Below are positions 22,380-35,500 of a stretch of DNA of 64,000 nucleotides, in pieces. Numbering within the stretch: position 1 is the first letter of the stretch; the number at the start of each line of letters is the position of its first letter. Made by a program: the position numbers and the translations under genes. The stretch lies in NCBI GenBank assembly GCA_001972305.1, contig BDDD01001577.1:128437-192436 (forward strand), read 5' to 3'. The notes below the pieces were generated by a model. It had not been told where the DNA came from. It ran no database searches and was given only the letters and a program-made list of their open reading frames with translations. Source of the DNA: Cephalotus follicularis. Its lineage: Eukaryota; Streptophyta; Magnoliopsida; Oxalidales; Cephalotaceae.

Positions 22380-24690
22380 ATTCCATTGCTAGAAGCCATT
22401 GAGCAAGTGCCTTCTTACGCAAAATTCCTCAAAGACTTATGCACTAAAAACAGGATCCTTCAGACTCCCAAAAAGGCTTTCTTGGTAGCCAATATCAGTG
22501 CGATGTTTTCGCAATCTCAGGTACAAAAGTATAAAGACCCTAGCTGCCCGACAATCTCATGTGTGATTGGCAATACCAAAATCGAGCATGCTTTGCTTGA
22601 CTTAGGAGCTAGTGTGAATTTGTTTCCATCATCAGTCTATGAGAAGCTTGGGTTTTGAGAATTTCGGCCTACCACGATGACCTTACAATTAGCTAATAGG
22701 TCTGTGAAGATACCAAGACAGAAATTGAGGATGTTTTACTTAAGGTTGGGGAATTTTTCTTCCCTGTTGACTTTGTTGTTCTAGATGCCCAGCCTGTTAC
22801 AAATATTAATGATGAAATACAAGTTATACTCGGTAGACCCTTCTTGGCGACTAGAATTGCATTGATCAATTGTCGCAATGGTCTGATGAAATTGAGCTTC
22901 GGTAACACGTTAGTGGATTTCAATATCTTCAATTTAGGAAAGCATTCAGTTGATTTTGATGAAGTGAGCGCCATTAATTCCATTCCCGACAATATCGAGA
23001 CAGTTTTCGACATTGATTTTGATAGAAATTTTAACGAGTGTATGCGAGATTTAGAGGATGTTGAGGGAGGCGACTTCTTTGATATGCTTAGTATACAACC
23101 TTCAGAATCAATGGGCCCCTTGTCCACGTCTATACCTAAGCCGTCAATCAAAGACTCTCTGAAACTTGATTTAAAGGAATTTCCCTATACATTGAAATAT
23201 TCATTTTTAGGTGAAAACCAAACTCTTTATGTTATTCTATCGTCTGATCTTACTCCCATTCAAGAAGAGGAGGTTAATCACCTACTCAAAGAAAATAAAG
23301 TGGCAATTTGTTGGACAATGGATGACATCAAGGGAATTAGCCCTTCTGTTTGCGACCATCGTATAAATCTCATAGAAGGATCCAAACCTTCTAGAGAACC
23401 TCAGCGAATAGCAAATCCCTTGATGAAAGAAGCCATCCAAAAAGAAATTTTGAAGTGGCTGGACAATGGGATCATTTATCCCATCTCGATTAGTCAGTGG
23501 GTGAGTCCAGTCCACGTTGTTCCAAAGAAATCCAGAGTGATGGTAGTGCAATCCTCCACCGATGACTTAATTCCTACTAAGGTCCAAACTGGATGGAGGG
23601 TGTGCATTGACTACCGCAAGTTGAATGACACCACCTGGAAGGATCATTTTCCCCTTCCATTTATTGATCAAATACTGGATAGGTTGGCTGGTAATGAATA
23701 ATACTGCGTTCTTGATGGGTACTTCGGATATAATCAAATTCCTATCGCCCCTAAAGATCAAGAGAAGACCACATTCACATGCCCCATTGGCACATTTGCA
23801 TATCGACGCATGCCATTCGGCCTTTGCAATGCTCCAGCGACATTCTAGCGGTGCATGATGAGTGTCTTCTCCGATATGGTTGAGGACTTTATTGATGTAT
23901 TTATGGATGACTTCTCAGTTCATGGTTCCACTTTCTCTAAATGCCTTCATCACCTAAAATTAGTACTCGAAAGAAGCAAGGAGAAAATTTTGGTGCTAAA
24001 TTGGGAGAAGTGCAATTTTATGGTGAAGAAGGGGATCATTCTCGGACATATAGCGTCAAAAGAAGGAATTCAAGTCGATAAGTCATAAAATAGAAGTCAT
24101 CAAGCATTTGCCTCCACCTCGAAATGTAAAAGATATCAGAGCATTCCTCGGACATGCTGGCTTTTATCGTAGGTTCATTAAGGATTTCAGCAAGGTCGCT
24201 AAACCCTTGACTTCGCTCCTAGCAAAAGATAAAGATTTTGTATTTTCTGATGAGTGCCTTGAAGCGTTTAACGGCTTAAAGAAGGAGCTCATCTCTTCTC
24301 CTATTATTCATGCATGGATTTGGACAGAGCCTTTTGAGATCATGTGTGACGCTTCTGACAGTGCCATTGGAGCTGTTCTCCGACAGCGGATGTATAAATT
24401 TCCTCATGTCATTTAATCCTTTCAGATGCGCAATTGAATTATACGACCACTGACAAGGAGTTTTTAATCGTAGTCTTTGCATTAGAAAAATTCTGGTCAT
24501 ACCTTTTAGGATCACATGTCATTGTTTATACTGATTATGCTGCGATTTGATATTTGATGAGAAAAAAGGATGCGAAAGCACGTCTCATCCGATTGGTTTT
24601 GCTGCTTCAAGAATTTTACGTGGAAATTAGAGACAAGAAAGGAGCTGAAGATCTGGTGGCTGACCACCTGTCTCGTCTTTCAAATGCACC
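22380..24690 (+). pseudogene. Element F protease, reverse transcriptase and RNase H
   Basis: Protease about 22400-22870 (TISCVIGNTKIEHALLDLG, NLFPSSVYEKLG, and PFLATRIALINC). RT about 23240-24080 (KWLDNGIIYPISISQWVSPV, WRVCIDYRKLND, DGYFGYNQIPIAPKDQEKTT, FMDDFSVHG). Thumb and RNase H about 24100-24690 ([43 protein letters not shown]). These are the typical Athila versions of the motifs. Fossil with several breaks. Confidence 0.85.
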
Positions 24691-25688
24691 ACAAATCAAT
24701 GGTCCTATCAATGAGTATTTTCCTGATGAGCGGCTTATGCATGTCGAGAGTGAACCATGGTATGCGGACATAGTAAATTATCTTGTTATCGGAAATATAC
24801 CATCCAAGTGTTCGACTGAAGATAAGCATCAATTTTTATCACAAGCGAAACACCCTTTCTGGGATGATCCTTATCTTTTCAAAGCATGTCCCGACCTAAT
24901 AATGCAATGATGTATTCCTGATCATGAGTATCGATCTATACACTCTTTTTGTCATGATCAGGCGTGTGGTGGCCATTTCGGCCCAACCAAGTTAGTGGCC
25001 AAGGTTTTACAATGTGGTTTTTATTGGCCCAACCAAGTATCGATCTATACACTCTTTTCTCGTTTCACGTGCCATTATCAGTGATAGAGGTACTCACTTT
25101 TGCAATTGCTCTTTCGAAGCTCTCATGAAACAATATGGGATTACTCACAAACTTGCCATGCCTTACCATCCGTAAAACTAGTGGGCAACTTGAGGTATCC
25201 AATCGCCAAATAAAGCAAATCTTAGAAAAAATAGTCAACCTCAGTAGAAAGGATTGGTCCACCTGACTTGTGGATGCTTTACAGGCTTATCGAACTGCTT
25301 TCAAGACTTATCTTGGTCAATCTCCTTACCAACTTTTGTACAGCAAAGCTTGTCATCTTCTGGTGGAATTGGAACATCGAGCCTTTTGGGCCATCAAGCA
25401 ATTCAATTTTGATCGTTCCAGTGCGGGTAGTCATCGTGCTCTCCAACTATCTGAGTTGGAAGAAATTCAAAATGATGCTTATGACAATGCGAGGATCTCC
25501 AAAGAAAAGACAAGGCATTTCTTGATGCACGTATTTTAAGGAAACATTTTGAAGTAGGAGATAAAGCGCTTTTATATAATTCTCGTTTACATTTGTTTCC
25601 TGGAAAATTGCGATCTCGTTGGGATGGTCCCTATGTTACTAAAATTGTTTACTCACATGGTGTTTTTGAGATATGTTAGCCAGATACT
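24691..25688 (+). pseudogene. Element F integrase, interrupted by solo LTR G
   Basis: Zinc-binding segment ACGGHFGPTKLVAKVL (about 24960-25010), core pieces with ISDRGTHF (about 25075), [14 protein letters not shown] and a tail with KHFEVGDKALLYNSRL and PGKLRSRWDGPY (about 25530-25640). The end of the same domain (AFKVNGQRLK) lies after G at about 27388-27420. Athila lineage. Fossil. Confidence 0.8.
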
Positions 25689-26478
25689 TGATAAGCATAA
25701 AAATGTGTGATTTTAATGATTTATTTATTATATTTTTATGCTTGGAATAGACTACTGTGGTGGTATTTATTTGATTTTCAGGTATTATGTTGATTATTGT
25801 GGAATAAGAGAAAGCGAAGCTAAAACATTATTTTTCGAGTTAAAGTGGTTTGAAATCAACGATCAGTTAAAGAGTGTACCAACTTAAACGAGAGAAGTCA
25901 AAATTTATGGCTCGGAAGATATTGAATATTGGGCTCATTTTGTTCGTAAAATTATTTCGAGCACTTTTAATTCTTGGGCCGGTTCATTCTGAAGTTCCGA
26001 TGAAGAGATATTGTAAGAAAACAAATGTTGAAGTATGTGGAGCCCATTGATGACATCACCATGACATCACTCTCCATATTTGCAATTCTTAACGCCACAA
26101 GTCTCCAATATAGCATGCATCAGCAGCCCATGCAACAATTCTTTCATGCATAAATCAGCCATACATCAATTTAGCCCATGCACATATGAGCCATGCAAAA
26201 CGCCAGAGTCTTCAATCCAGAGCCCATGTGTGCACAAGGAGCCTGCCATCCATGCATACATCTTCCAACCAATCAACACACACCAAAATGTCTGCATACA
26301 TGCATTCATAAAATCTTCAGCCTAGTATATCATGAAGCCATGCGCCCACGAGTCTTCAGTCCATGCGCATCACGCTACCAAAACGCCCAACCCATACATC
26401 CATTCGTCTTCAGCCCAAAGTCATGCAGCAATAACACGCCAGCGCCACGTTTTAATTTTTGTGTTAGGTTAAGATGCG

Positions 26479-26500
26479 ACATATATATATATATATATAT
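26479..26500. repeat. AT microsatellite
   Basis: About ten AT units in G. A second run lies at about 27033-27050. Confidence 0.85.
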
Positions 26501-26771
26501 CATGAGACGCGAGCTGCAACAGAATTGAGGAGAAAATAAAAAAACACAGTAGACGCGAGACAGCAGTAGAAGGCGCACGACATGGAGAGGAATAATTTAT
26601 TGAAGATTATTGTTGCCTCCATCGTCATGTCCGGCTAAGTATTTTAATCCCTAGATGTAGATGAACCCATGTTATATATATTTTTCAGTTTTTGTTTCAA
26701 GTTTAATTGCATGATTGTGAGACATTTTTTCTTGTTAATGTAGTGACAACATTGATGAGAAGAATTTTTGT

Positions 26772-26982
26772 GACAGGATAGGTTATACCTAGGCAAAATC
26801 ACTAGTTTGCTGTGTTAATCAAAGACACCCTTTAACCAATCAACCTTTTGAGAGTATCAAGGTTTGACAGGATAGGTTGTACCTAGGCTAAATCACTAGT
26901 TTGCTGTGTTAATCAAAGACACCCTTTAACCAATCAACCTTTTGAGAGTATCAAGGTTTGACAGGATAGGTTGTACCTAGGT
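26772..26982. repeat. 94-base tandem repeat, 2.2 copies
   Basis: Units 26772-26865 and 26866-26959 differ at only about three positions; a third partial unit begins at 26960 (GACAGGATAGGTTGTACC). The near identity points to a recent duplication within G. Confidence 0.92.
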
Positions 26983-27382
26983 TAATTCGGTAAATTTCTG
27001 CGCTAAACTGAAACTTGTGCCATGAATTTGAATATATATATATATATATACATGCGGGGATTCTCACATCTACGGGATTGCTGTTTCATATTAATTTTCA
27101 TATTTATTTATTTTGTTAGTTCACGTTAGATATTTAATTTGAATTGTTTAGTTTTTCATTAAATTAGTTTAATCCAAATCAATTCTCTCTTTTCAATTTA
27201 TTTATTTGTATTACTAGTTTAGATTAAATTAATTTAATATTTGTTATTTTTGTTTACTTGCATCCTAAGTTTATTTTTATAGCATCTCTTTTCAGCTCTT
27301 CGTGGGAACGATCCCTACTTCCACTTGCTAAATTGTTAGATTAGGGTAATTTTGATTCGGCCTAACGACGCCCATCAGTACT

Positions 27383-28625
27383 GAAGATGCGTTCAAGGTG
27401 AATGGGCAGCGATTGAAGAAATTTTTAGAGTTTCCGGCTGTTACGATGGAGGAGGCCATGACCTTCATGAGCCTCCTTATTTTGAGCCTCCACAATCATA
27501 TCTGGTAAACCCTACCCAATTGTCCTTTTATTTGTTTGCATTGTTTCGTATATAGACCAAAAGTTCAATTTAATTTTGAAAGTAGGAATAAATGTTGATA
27601 TAGTTAGAAATAAAAGAAAACCCCATATGAGAAATAATAAAAAATTTGTTTTCAAGGAAAAGAAAAGGAATGCATCTCAAGGTAGGAGTTTGTGCGTGAA
27701 AATAAATGAAAAGAATGAATAAAAAACCAATATCAAATTTGTGTGTTTTTGAAAATTTCATAAATCTTTGTGAGGAGGAGGACAAAGAATTGATGTTCTT
27801 GCACATATATAAAAAAAAGAAGAAAAATAATGTTTATTTTACCTCTTTCAATTCAGTCTTGGTCTGTAGCCTATTTGATTCGACTAATTAAGACTTAGGG
27901 GTATTCTACACCTAGTTCCTTAAAACCAACTAGTTTGAGAGTAACTGGTCGAAAGCTCGCTACATGGGTTTTATAGAATGCTTAAAAGGCTAAGACATTG
28001 CACGAATTTAATTTGGTAAAGTTTTCATTGTTGCATGTGCGAATTGCAAATTCTCAAGCGACCTAGTACTTTGGATGTCTGGTGATTGCTCCATCCACGA
28101 TAATTCAGATTGAAATGTAGTGGAGGAATGAGTTGAAAAGAGAAAAAGAAAGAAAAAGATGTGTGTAAGTGCTAAAAGTTCTTTTGTCTAACTCCGAAGT
28201 AAGATTTTATATTTCTAAGAATGCATATCTTGATTGGTATATATGGTGTGGAAAAAAAGAAAATTTTGGTAGCTCCTTAATTGAGATGTGTTTTGATTCT
28301 AGAACTTGAAACGAGATAATAAAATTTAAGTATGGGGGTTGCCTATGAATTTTTAAGTATAGATACATTTTGCTTATTTTCAAAGTTTTGATGAACTGAA
28401 TTTTGTGTGTTTATTTGCTGGAAAACACTCATGAGACAAAACTTGTCCACTAGGGCTACCGAGGGGTTTAACGGCTTGTTGCATATGCTAAATGCAATCA
28501 TGATTCCTACGAAAGTGAGTTAGATTTTTTGTTTGTGTTTTTGTTTTAGTTCTTGTGCTTCTATTTTAGTTTTACTTTCCATTTTGTTTGCTTGAGGATA
28601 AGCAAAGTATAACTATGGAGGTATT
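27383..28625 (+). other. Element F integrase tail, non-coding 3' region and purine tract
   Basis: 27383-27480 holds the last integrase text (FKVNGQRLK). 27481-28600 has no recognised protein; Athila elements often carry an env-like frame here, but I could not recognise one. Just before the 3' LTR is GCTTGAGGATAAGCAAAG and ACTATGGAGGT, the usual Athila end with its purine tract. Confidence 0.7.
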
Positions 28626-30162
28626 TGTTAAGCATAAAAATGTGTTGTTTCTAATGATTTATTTGTGATATTTTTGTGCTTGGAATAGACTACTTTGGTT
28701 GTGTTCTGTTGATTTTCAGGTATAAGGCCAAAAATACCAAAGTGCATGAAGAATGAGCAAAATTGGCAAAAATCTGCAGAAAACAGAGCTAAGCGTCGAC
28801 GCCTAGACTTTAAGCATCGATGCCTAACCCTTAAATGCTGATGATTTAAAATAAAGATCGACGCTTTGCACTCCCGATGAATAATTCTGCAGTTTTTATG
28901 ATTTTCGTCATCACCAATCCTTTTGCTGTTAATGTGCTGGGAATTCAATGTTTACATACCAACACCATGATCAAGACGTCAATGCCATAATTGCACAAAT
29001 TGGACAGTACCTTAGACGTTAACGCGCAATGAGGAAGATGTCAACGTAATCCTGCTTTCACGAAATAAGTGACGACGACTTGCTCGTAAGCGTCGACGCT
29101 TAACACTTAAATCAGCCAAAGAATGCAAGATAGGGGTCGACGCTTAGCGCATTCAACATATGAAAGCGTCAACGCAAAACCAAAGCGTCGACGCTTACGA
29201 CGCCTGGCAGCCAAATTTGGAAAGTTTGTATTTTTCCATGGATTGTAATTATGGTTGTTTTATTTCTGTTTTTAATCAGTTTTGCATGTATAAAAACAAT
29301 ACAAGATCGGCCAAACAGGGTGTAGCCTGTGTAGCCACCTTTCTTTATCAATTTCAGTTTTTAAGCTTTATTTAAATGTCTGGTAGCTAAACTTTTAAGG
29401 TTTTGGGTTAGAAGAAAGCCTAGATTGTATTGTTTCAATTCTATTAATAAAAATCCTTGAATATTCGATTTGTTCTTCAATTTTTTACCTTCACACACAC
29501 TTTGTCTGTCTGATTAAAATCCACAAACATCTTGTCGGTGAATAAGAACGTTGGCGAATAAATGTTGTTTAACATGATCAGTGGAATCTACTCATATCGT
29601 TTGTCACGCCGAACACACTCAGTATAGACCTAGCATGACTACTCATACGATTTCTTGCCGCTGCTATACTCCATATAGACCTAGCATGACTACTCATACG
29701 ATTTGTCATAATAGTCGCACTCTGTATCGACCTAGCTGCCATTGGTTACCATAGTTTGATCGTTCAAGTAAGTGAATTGTTCAATATAATCTATGGTGAG
29801 TTTCTATACCCTAAAATCGATTTTCTTGTGTATTGCCTTTAGCTTATTTTCTGTTTTGATAGCTTAGCAATTTGCATGCTTTAAAATCCTGTTAATTTCA
29901 ATTCAATACGTATTTACGTCGACGACTTGACAAAGCGTTGATGCTTTCTTTACTTTAGTTTATGTACGTCGACGCCTTCGTTTCCGGTTGTGATAATTTA
30001 GTTTATTTTTGCACGTTTAGGAGTAGTTTTGATAAATATCTTTCGATTTTGCATACTATGCCTAGGTTAAATATATTAAAATTAATTTAACTTGATTTCC
30101 TAGTGTTTGACCCATTACCGCACAACCGTGCACTTATGGTACAAATTCTAAACACATGAACA
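28626..30162 (+). repeat. Element F 3' LTR
   Basis: It matches 18889-20391 throughout. GTCGAC cores are at 28795, 29092, 29136 and 29187, with TATAAAA at about 29290-29296 and two further cores at 29918 and 29968. It keeps more exact cores than the 5' LTR. Confidence 0.9.
28795..29200 (+). promoter_or_regulatory. GTCGAC cluster of F 3' LTR, upstream of TATA
   Basis: Four exact cores plus decayed copies (CATCGATGCC, GTCAACG). The last, AAGCGTCGACGCTT, ends about 95 bases before TATAAAA, the same layout as in the 5' LTR. Confidence 0.6.
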
Positions 30163-31191
30163 AATATGTATTATGTTCCTGAAGTCCAAAGCTGGATGTG
30201 CCTTGGGGTAAGGAACTTCTATGTTTTAATCTAGCTTACAATGTAAGTTCAACTTGAGTAGAGGACTTAGGTTGTGAGACTAACATTTGTAACTCTTTGC
30301 AGTAGCTAAGATATGCTAGGTAGCTGAGAGAGCTGGTAAAGCTAAGGATTGGCACCATGGTGATGAATAGAGGATTCACACCAGTGTTATTGGCACTTAT
30401 GAATTGTAAATTTTCTATATGGATATGTATTTAAGACACGATCTCTGTATATAAAGAACATTTCAATGTTCTAGTTAGTGCAAGAGGCACGTGGACTAAA
30501 GAGATCTACGTCTTATACAATTACCATTATATTAACAATTCAAGGCACAAATTAAATAAAGACTATGAGAGACCAAATGTATAAATCATTCATACTTGTT
30601 GCGTTGTGGATCATGTCATCCTAGAGATGGTAGATAAACACAATGGTTAAGGATGGACTATTGGACATCTAGGACATGAAGTCCTATCCAACATGTGCAC
30701 CGTATGTCATTAGTGTGACGACCAAATCTCCTTTCTCCGAGTGTTGAGAAAGGGCAATGGACAGATTAGGTTAAGTCCACACCGACGGTAGTGAACCAAT
30801 GCCGGACAATGCATATGGAGGTTTTCACTACTTCAATACCTTCACCAGTGATCTATCACGGTTTGGGTAACTGTTTCGCATGAAACACAAATCTGAATCT
30901 TTTGAGAGATTTAAGGGATTCAGACAAGAACTAGATAATGAAATTCTTTCGCAATGGGCACCTAACACCACAGCACGGTGGATATCCGTAAAGTGTAAGT
31001 GGACCTTGGTAAAACAGTCCAATCCATGATGACTTTTTATACATCTTCCAATCTCATTCTGGGTAATGCACTGCAGTTGGCAGAGCATATCCTAATCCGG
31101 ATTCCTTTAAAATTTGTCCCCTCCATATCTAGTGAGATATTAAAATGAAGGAAACCCAGCCTAAATCAATGTTAGGTTAAAGGATATCCAT
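30163..31191. other. Unclassified stretch between F and H
   Basis: This is the right-hand flank of F's insertion site, so it continues the DNA left of 18888. I see no long frame with a known motif and no LTR end. It may be the rest of the copia relic or other intergenic DNA. Confidence 0.4.
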
Positions 31192-34100
31192 GACACGCCC
31201 CGTTCCCGAACACCCCCGCCCGGGGACGGACGTGCCAGGTGGAAGGATCCCCACCTGCATCCCTAACCAAACTCCAAGAAACAACTAAGGCTAACGCTAA
31301 GGCCAGGGAAGGCGTTAAAAAAGCGCTGTCGAGGAGAGCCGCGCTCCCCAGGCCAAACGCACCCAAGGCATACAGACAAGTATATGCCCAGTAGGAAGAA
31401 ACAAAGAAGGAAGGGTAAAACTGTAAAAGAACCCTTACTAAAAACCATTCCCACAACTCACCGTTTAACTAAAGGAAACACGCCCAACACCCACTTAGCA
31501 AACACGTCGTTTAACTATAGGGAACACACACAACACCCACTGCCCAAACACACTGTTCCACTAAAGGAACATGCCAGGGGAGGGAGCCAGGGAAAAGAAC
31601 ACAACACTATGTCTTGCCTGGGGTCCCGGGCAGGGGATGCCAACACCACAAGACGTACCACACGCTAGGCCTGCAACCCATCCTAAGACATGCCTTGCCA
31701 GGACAAACCATCCTTAGGCATGTCCTCATTGGACGACACCCTCGGGCATGTCCTCCCCGGGCATGCCCTCCCCAGGGCATGACCCAAACAATCAAGGTTA
31801 TGCCCCGAGCACAAGAAGACGACAACGCTTAACATAAGGCTAAGCCTGGGATCAACACAAGGGCCCGGGGACTAACGCAAAGCATATGGAACAACCACCC
31901 GAGGTCCCATCAACACTCGAACTACACTATGGAGGTGAAATCTCACCCCAGCCAGGTACCCAGGGGATCCACCAGGGCTCACCCACAAAAACTTGTCCAG
32001 GGACGGAGCTGGTCCGAGGTCGAGAGGTCGGGCAAAACTAAAGAAAATTGCTAACTCCCACTTAACGCCTACGGCATGCGCGGGGACAACACCCAGGGAT
32101 GCCACAAAGCCCAACTTAGGGTTAACCAACCCGAGCTACGAAGTCAACCTAATGTTTGACCAACCATGAACAAAGCTACCCCTCCCCCGGCATCTCAGCA
32201 GAGGTGCCACGCACGAAAGGGCCTGGGGAGAAACACTGCAGTTTCACCAAGGCCAGGGCTGGGGAGAACTGCTCCTCTGCCCAGGGTCAAACAACCCCCG
32301 AACTCATACGTCGTCCTTGCAGACCCAAACACTAGCAAAACAACGTCAGGGCTGGGAAAACAGCACAAACAACAAGTATATAAAACAAGAGAATGAATTA
32401 TATACACGGTCCCGGGCAAAATGCCAAGGATGCCAAACATCCAAGAGTTATACACATGTTTACAAGAAGAAGGTTTTTACAAGGAATAGATATAACAAAA
32501 TCTATACAAAAACGCCAAGAATGTCCTCAAATGCATGAAGGTGCTCGTGGCCTATGAGCCATCCTAAGGTGCTGCGTCCGGCATCTACCTCTCTCAACAA
32601 GCTGACCTTAGTGGATCTCAAGAACACTGCTGCGCCACTCCCTCTTCACACAAAATTGAGAGGCGATTAGTCCAACTGACTAGTGAGTAAGATCAAGGAA
32701 TCTCCTGGGCAAACCCACTTCCACCGGGGTGCCAAGAGCCAAGGAGAAACGTGCCCTACCCCAACTGGGCCAAAGGACAACCCATATCCACTGCTCAACA
32801 ATACAAGGCAGGGGTGAAAATATACAACGATATCATTGAAAAGGAAAACCCGAGGAGACGTCAGAGCTACCAACTCAATGACTGACCTCAAGGAAAGAAG
32901 ATAAACAATAGTTTATACGTCAGAACATGCCAGGGATCCAAGGATAAAAAAAAGATCAACTCTAAGGATCAACAAATATGAAGGGGACTACTAGTACTGT
33001 ATCAATCACAAGCACATTCCACACACGCACATGCACACATCAAACTCACACATTTCCATAGCCGGAACCACCTCGGTAGCATAAATAACAACTCTGTTGA
33101 CGTTCTATCAACGCGGTCATGGGCTACAGGACTGAACGCATCCCTCTTATACTCATATAGATAACCACTTCCAGAGCACCGTATGAACATCGGTAGAAGG
33201 GCTACGCAAGCTCTCCTCCCCTGGAAAATCATACGTTAGCGCACCTCACTACATGAACCTCGATCAAGGGGCTACGCAAGCCCACCCCCGTCGGCAATCA
33301 CGAGCTCAACACTACACCAGGTGAACCTCGATCGAGAAGCTACCTCATCGGCAATCACATAGCGTTCGTATCGTCCAAGGGGCCAATGAATCACCACTCA
33401 GTTCCACCCTTGACGAGATAACAGAGGAGAACCTCGGCTCAGAGGTAAGTGTATCACCACTTAGACCATCTCGTGCCGAAAATCTCATACATAACCAAGT
33501 AACCAGCACCCAATAACCAGTACCCGAGGACAACAACTCATGATATCAAATAAAGCATGAATACTTAACAGAAAGGGGGAACAACAAGTTCAACCCAGGC
33601 GTTGAGCCCATAGCTCAAAAACAACAGTATTCACATGCAATATCAACAAGATGACAGGAGAAGAAATCCTAGTCAAAGTTAATATCATGGAAGGCACATA
33701 AACAATAACTCTCAGTATCAATTGATATCAAGAAGAACATCCACTCACTAGTATCAATAGCTTCCTTAGCTATTTTCCTTGTTGCGCAGGCTCCATGCCT
33801 AGATCTTCCTCTACAAGACCAAGACACAACAACGCTTAGCTACCATGAACAACATCCCTGAAGCTATGCTTGTACCACATACAACCATGAAGACCAAGGC
33901 GAAGCTCTTCCTCGGCCTCAAAGATCGTGCTTGCACCAGCCATGCGACGCACCAAAACTTACTGAGGAGGACACTCGCCTGCTAGACGTGTAGACGGATG
34001 AAAGAAAGTTCCAACCTCAAACAGCGCTCAAAGCTTCAGAAGAAAGATGAAGAAGAAAGATGAAAGATGAAGGCTCGCTCTCCAAAATGCTTCTTCAGGC

Positions 34101-34351
34101 GTGATAAGATGGATATGATATCTGCCAAAGTCAACTATCAAGCTCCCTAAGCAAGCTTTGCACATATCCCAACACCATCTAAACGCTTCTTATCTCTTAG
34201 CCACATACAAACCTTTGGGCCTCCACCAAGCCCAAACCAAACCATCATATACCCAAGGAAAAGAGTACCCAAAACCAACCACAACCAAGGAAAAAAAAAT
34301 TTCCCCCAAGCCCAAACATCAATTTATCCAAAATTAATGCGGGTCGTTACA
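31192..34351 (-). repeat. Element H 3' LTR (3.16 kb)
   Basis: On the minus strand it starts TGTAACGACCC at 34351 and ends GGGGCGTGTCA at 31192. It is GC-richer than its neighbours and holds a 70-base minisatellite (33184-33365) and small hairpins (ACCTC 33431-33435 with GAGGT 33442-33446; AAGTG 33447-33451 with CACTT 33458-33462). It lacks GTCGAC clusters. Confidence 0.88.
33184..33365. repeat. Minisatellite in H LTR, about 70-base units
   Basis: Units begin TGAAC at 33184, 33254 and 33322; shared words are GGGCTACGCAAGC and CGGCAATCAC. Confidence 0.7.
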
Positions 34352-34474
34352 TCCTCTCCCCCTTAAGGAATTTTGTCCTCAAAATTCCAGCTCTGGTCCA
34401 GGGAACAAGTAAGGGTAACGTTCCTTTATCTGGTCCTCACGTTCGCAGGAAGCCTCTTCTTCTACATGGTTTCT

Positions 34475-35500
34475 TCACAAGATCTTCACCAAGGGAATGG
34501 TCTTGTTCCTCAAAACATGTTCTCTTCGGTCTAAGATTTGCTCTGGGGTTTCCTCATAAGCCAACACTGGTAAATCCTCCTCGGCCAACACCACTGGCTC
34601 GATCAACGCGTATGAAGGATCATCAACATATTTCCTCAGCACAGATACATGGAACACGTCGTGCACCCTGGCCATCCCCTTAGGCAATGCCAAATGATAA
34701 GCCACTGGTCTGATCCTATGCAAAACCTCAAAGGGACCTATGTACCTTGGGATAAGCTTCCCACGCTTGCCAAAATGAACAATCCCTGCGTAACGTGACA
34801 CCCTGAGGAAAACCTTGTCACCTATAGAGAACTCCAAGTCCTTACGACGCTTGTCAGCGTAGCTCTTCTGCCTATTCTGGGCCGCAATCAAACGATCTTG
34901 GACCACCTTCGCCTTCTCCACTACGTCTTGTACCAACTCTGGTCCTAGAAACTGGCGTTCTCCCACCTCATTCCAACACAAAGGAGTTCGACAACGTCTT
35001 CCGTACAACACCTAATAAGGATCCATACCAATGCTCGCCTGGTAGCTGTTGTTGTAGGCAAACTCGATCAAAGTCAAATGGTCATCCCAACTTCCTCGAA
35101 AAACCATGACACACACTCTCAACATGTCCTCAAGAATCTGGATAGCCCACTAAGACTTCCCATCGGTCTGAGGACGGTACGCCGTACTGATTCGCAACTC
35201 CGTACCCAACGTCCTCTATAAGCTCCGCCAGAATCTTGATGTGAACCTCAGGTCTCTATCCGAAACAATGCTGCTGGGGATCCCATGTAACCTGATCACA
35301 CCATCCACATACAACAGAGATAACTTGTCCAAATTGAAGTCCTTCCTTATAGGTATGAAGTGAGTAGACTTGGTCAGGCGATCAACAATCACCCAGATTG
35401 CATCGTGCTTACTCCTCATCCCAGGAAAACCAGTGACAAAGTCCATCGATATGTTATCCCATTTCCACATTGGAATAGGAAGTGGTTGAAGAAGATCTGA
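34475..35500 (-). pseudogene. Element H integrase core and chromodomain-like tail
   Basis: On the minus strand: core motifs NISMDFVTGFPG, SSIVSDRDLRFTSRFW (35216-35470), then LYGRRCRTPLCW, SYADKRRKDLEF, PRYIGPFEVLHRIRPVAYHL, DVFHVSVLRKYVDDPS and EHVLRNKTIPLVKIL (34475-35011). The end matches the integrase tail of chromoviruses. Fossil. Confidence 0.87.

Larger units (their letters stand above)
25689..27377 (+). repeat. Element G: Athila-like solo LTR inside F
   Basis: It starts TGATAAGCATAAAAATGTG at 25689 and ends GCCCATCA at 27377. Flanks are ATACT (25684-25688) and GTACT (27378-27382), a target duplication with one mismatch. The first 80 or so bases match F's LTR; the rest does not. It has no GTCGAC cluster. 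It contains two AT microsatellites and the 94-base tandem repeat. No internal region, so a solo LTR left by LTR-LTR recombination. Confidence 0.85.
18889..30162 (+). mobile_element. Element F: Ty3/gypsy Athila, with solo LTR G inside
   Basis: Both ends are exact: TGTTTAGC at 18889, GAACA at 30162, flanked by the target duplication AATAT (18884-18888 and 30163-30167). Parts: 5' LTR, Asp-type primer site (about 20393-20412), gag, protease, RT, RNase H, integrase, a long non-coding stretch and 3' LTR. The gag text and primer site are those of Athila, a non-chromovirus lineage. It is broken (ten or more breaks). LTRs differ by about 6-7% over a 240-base stretch compared by hand, a few million years. 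Confidence 0.92.

Noticed and set aside
31192-32300. GC-rich stretch as a CpG island of a gene
   Set aside because: It is the end of the H LTR and recurs at 39205-40380; no gene is adjacent.
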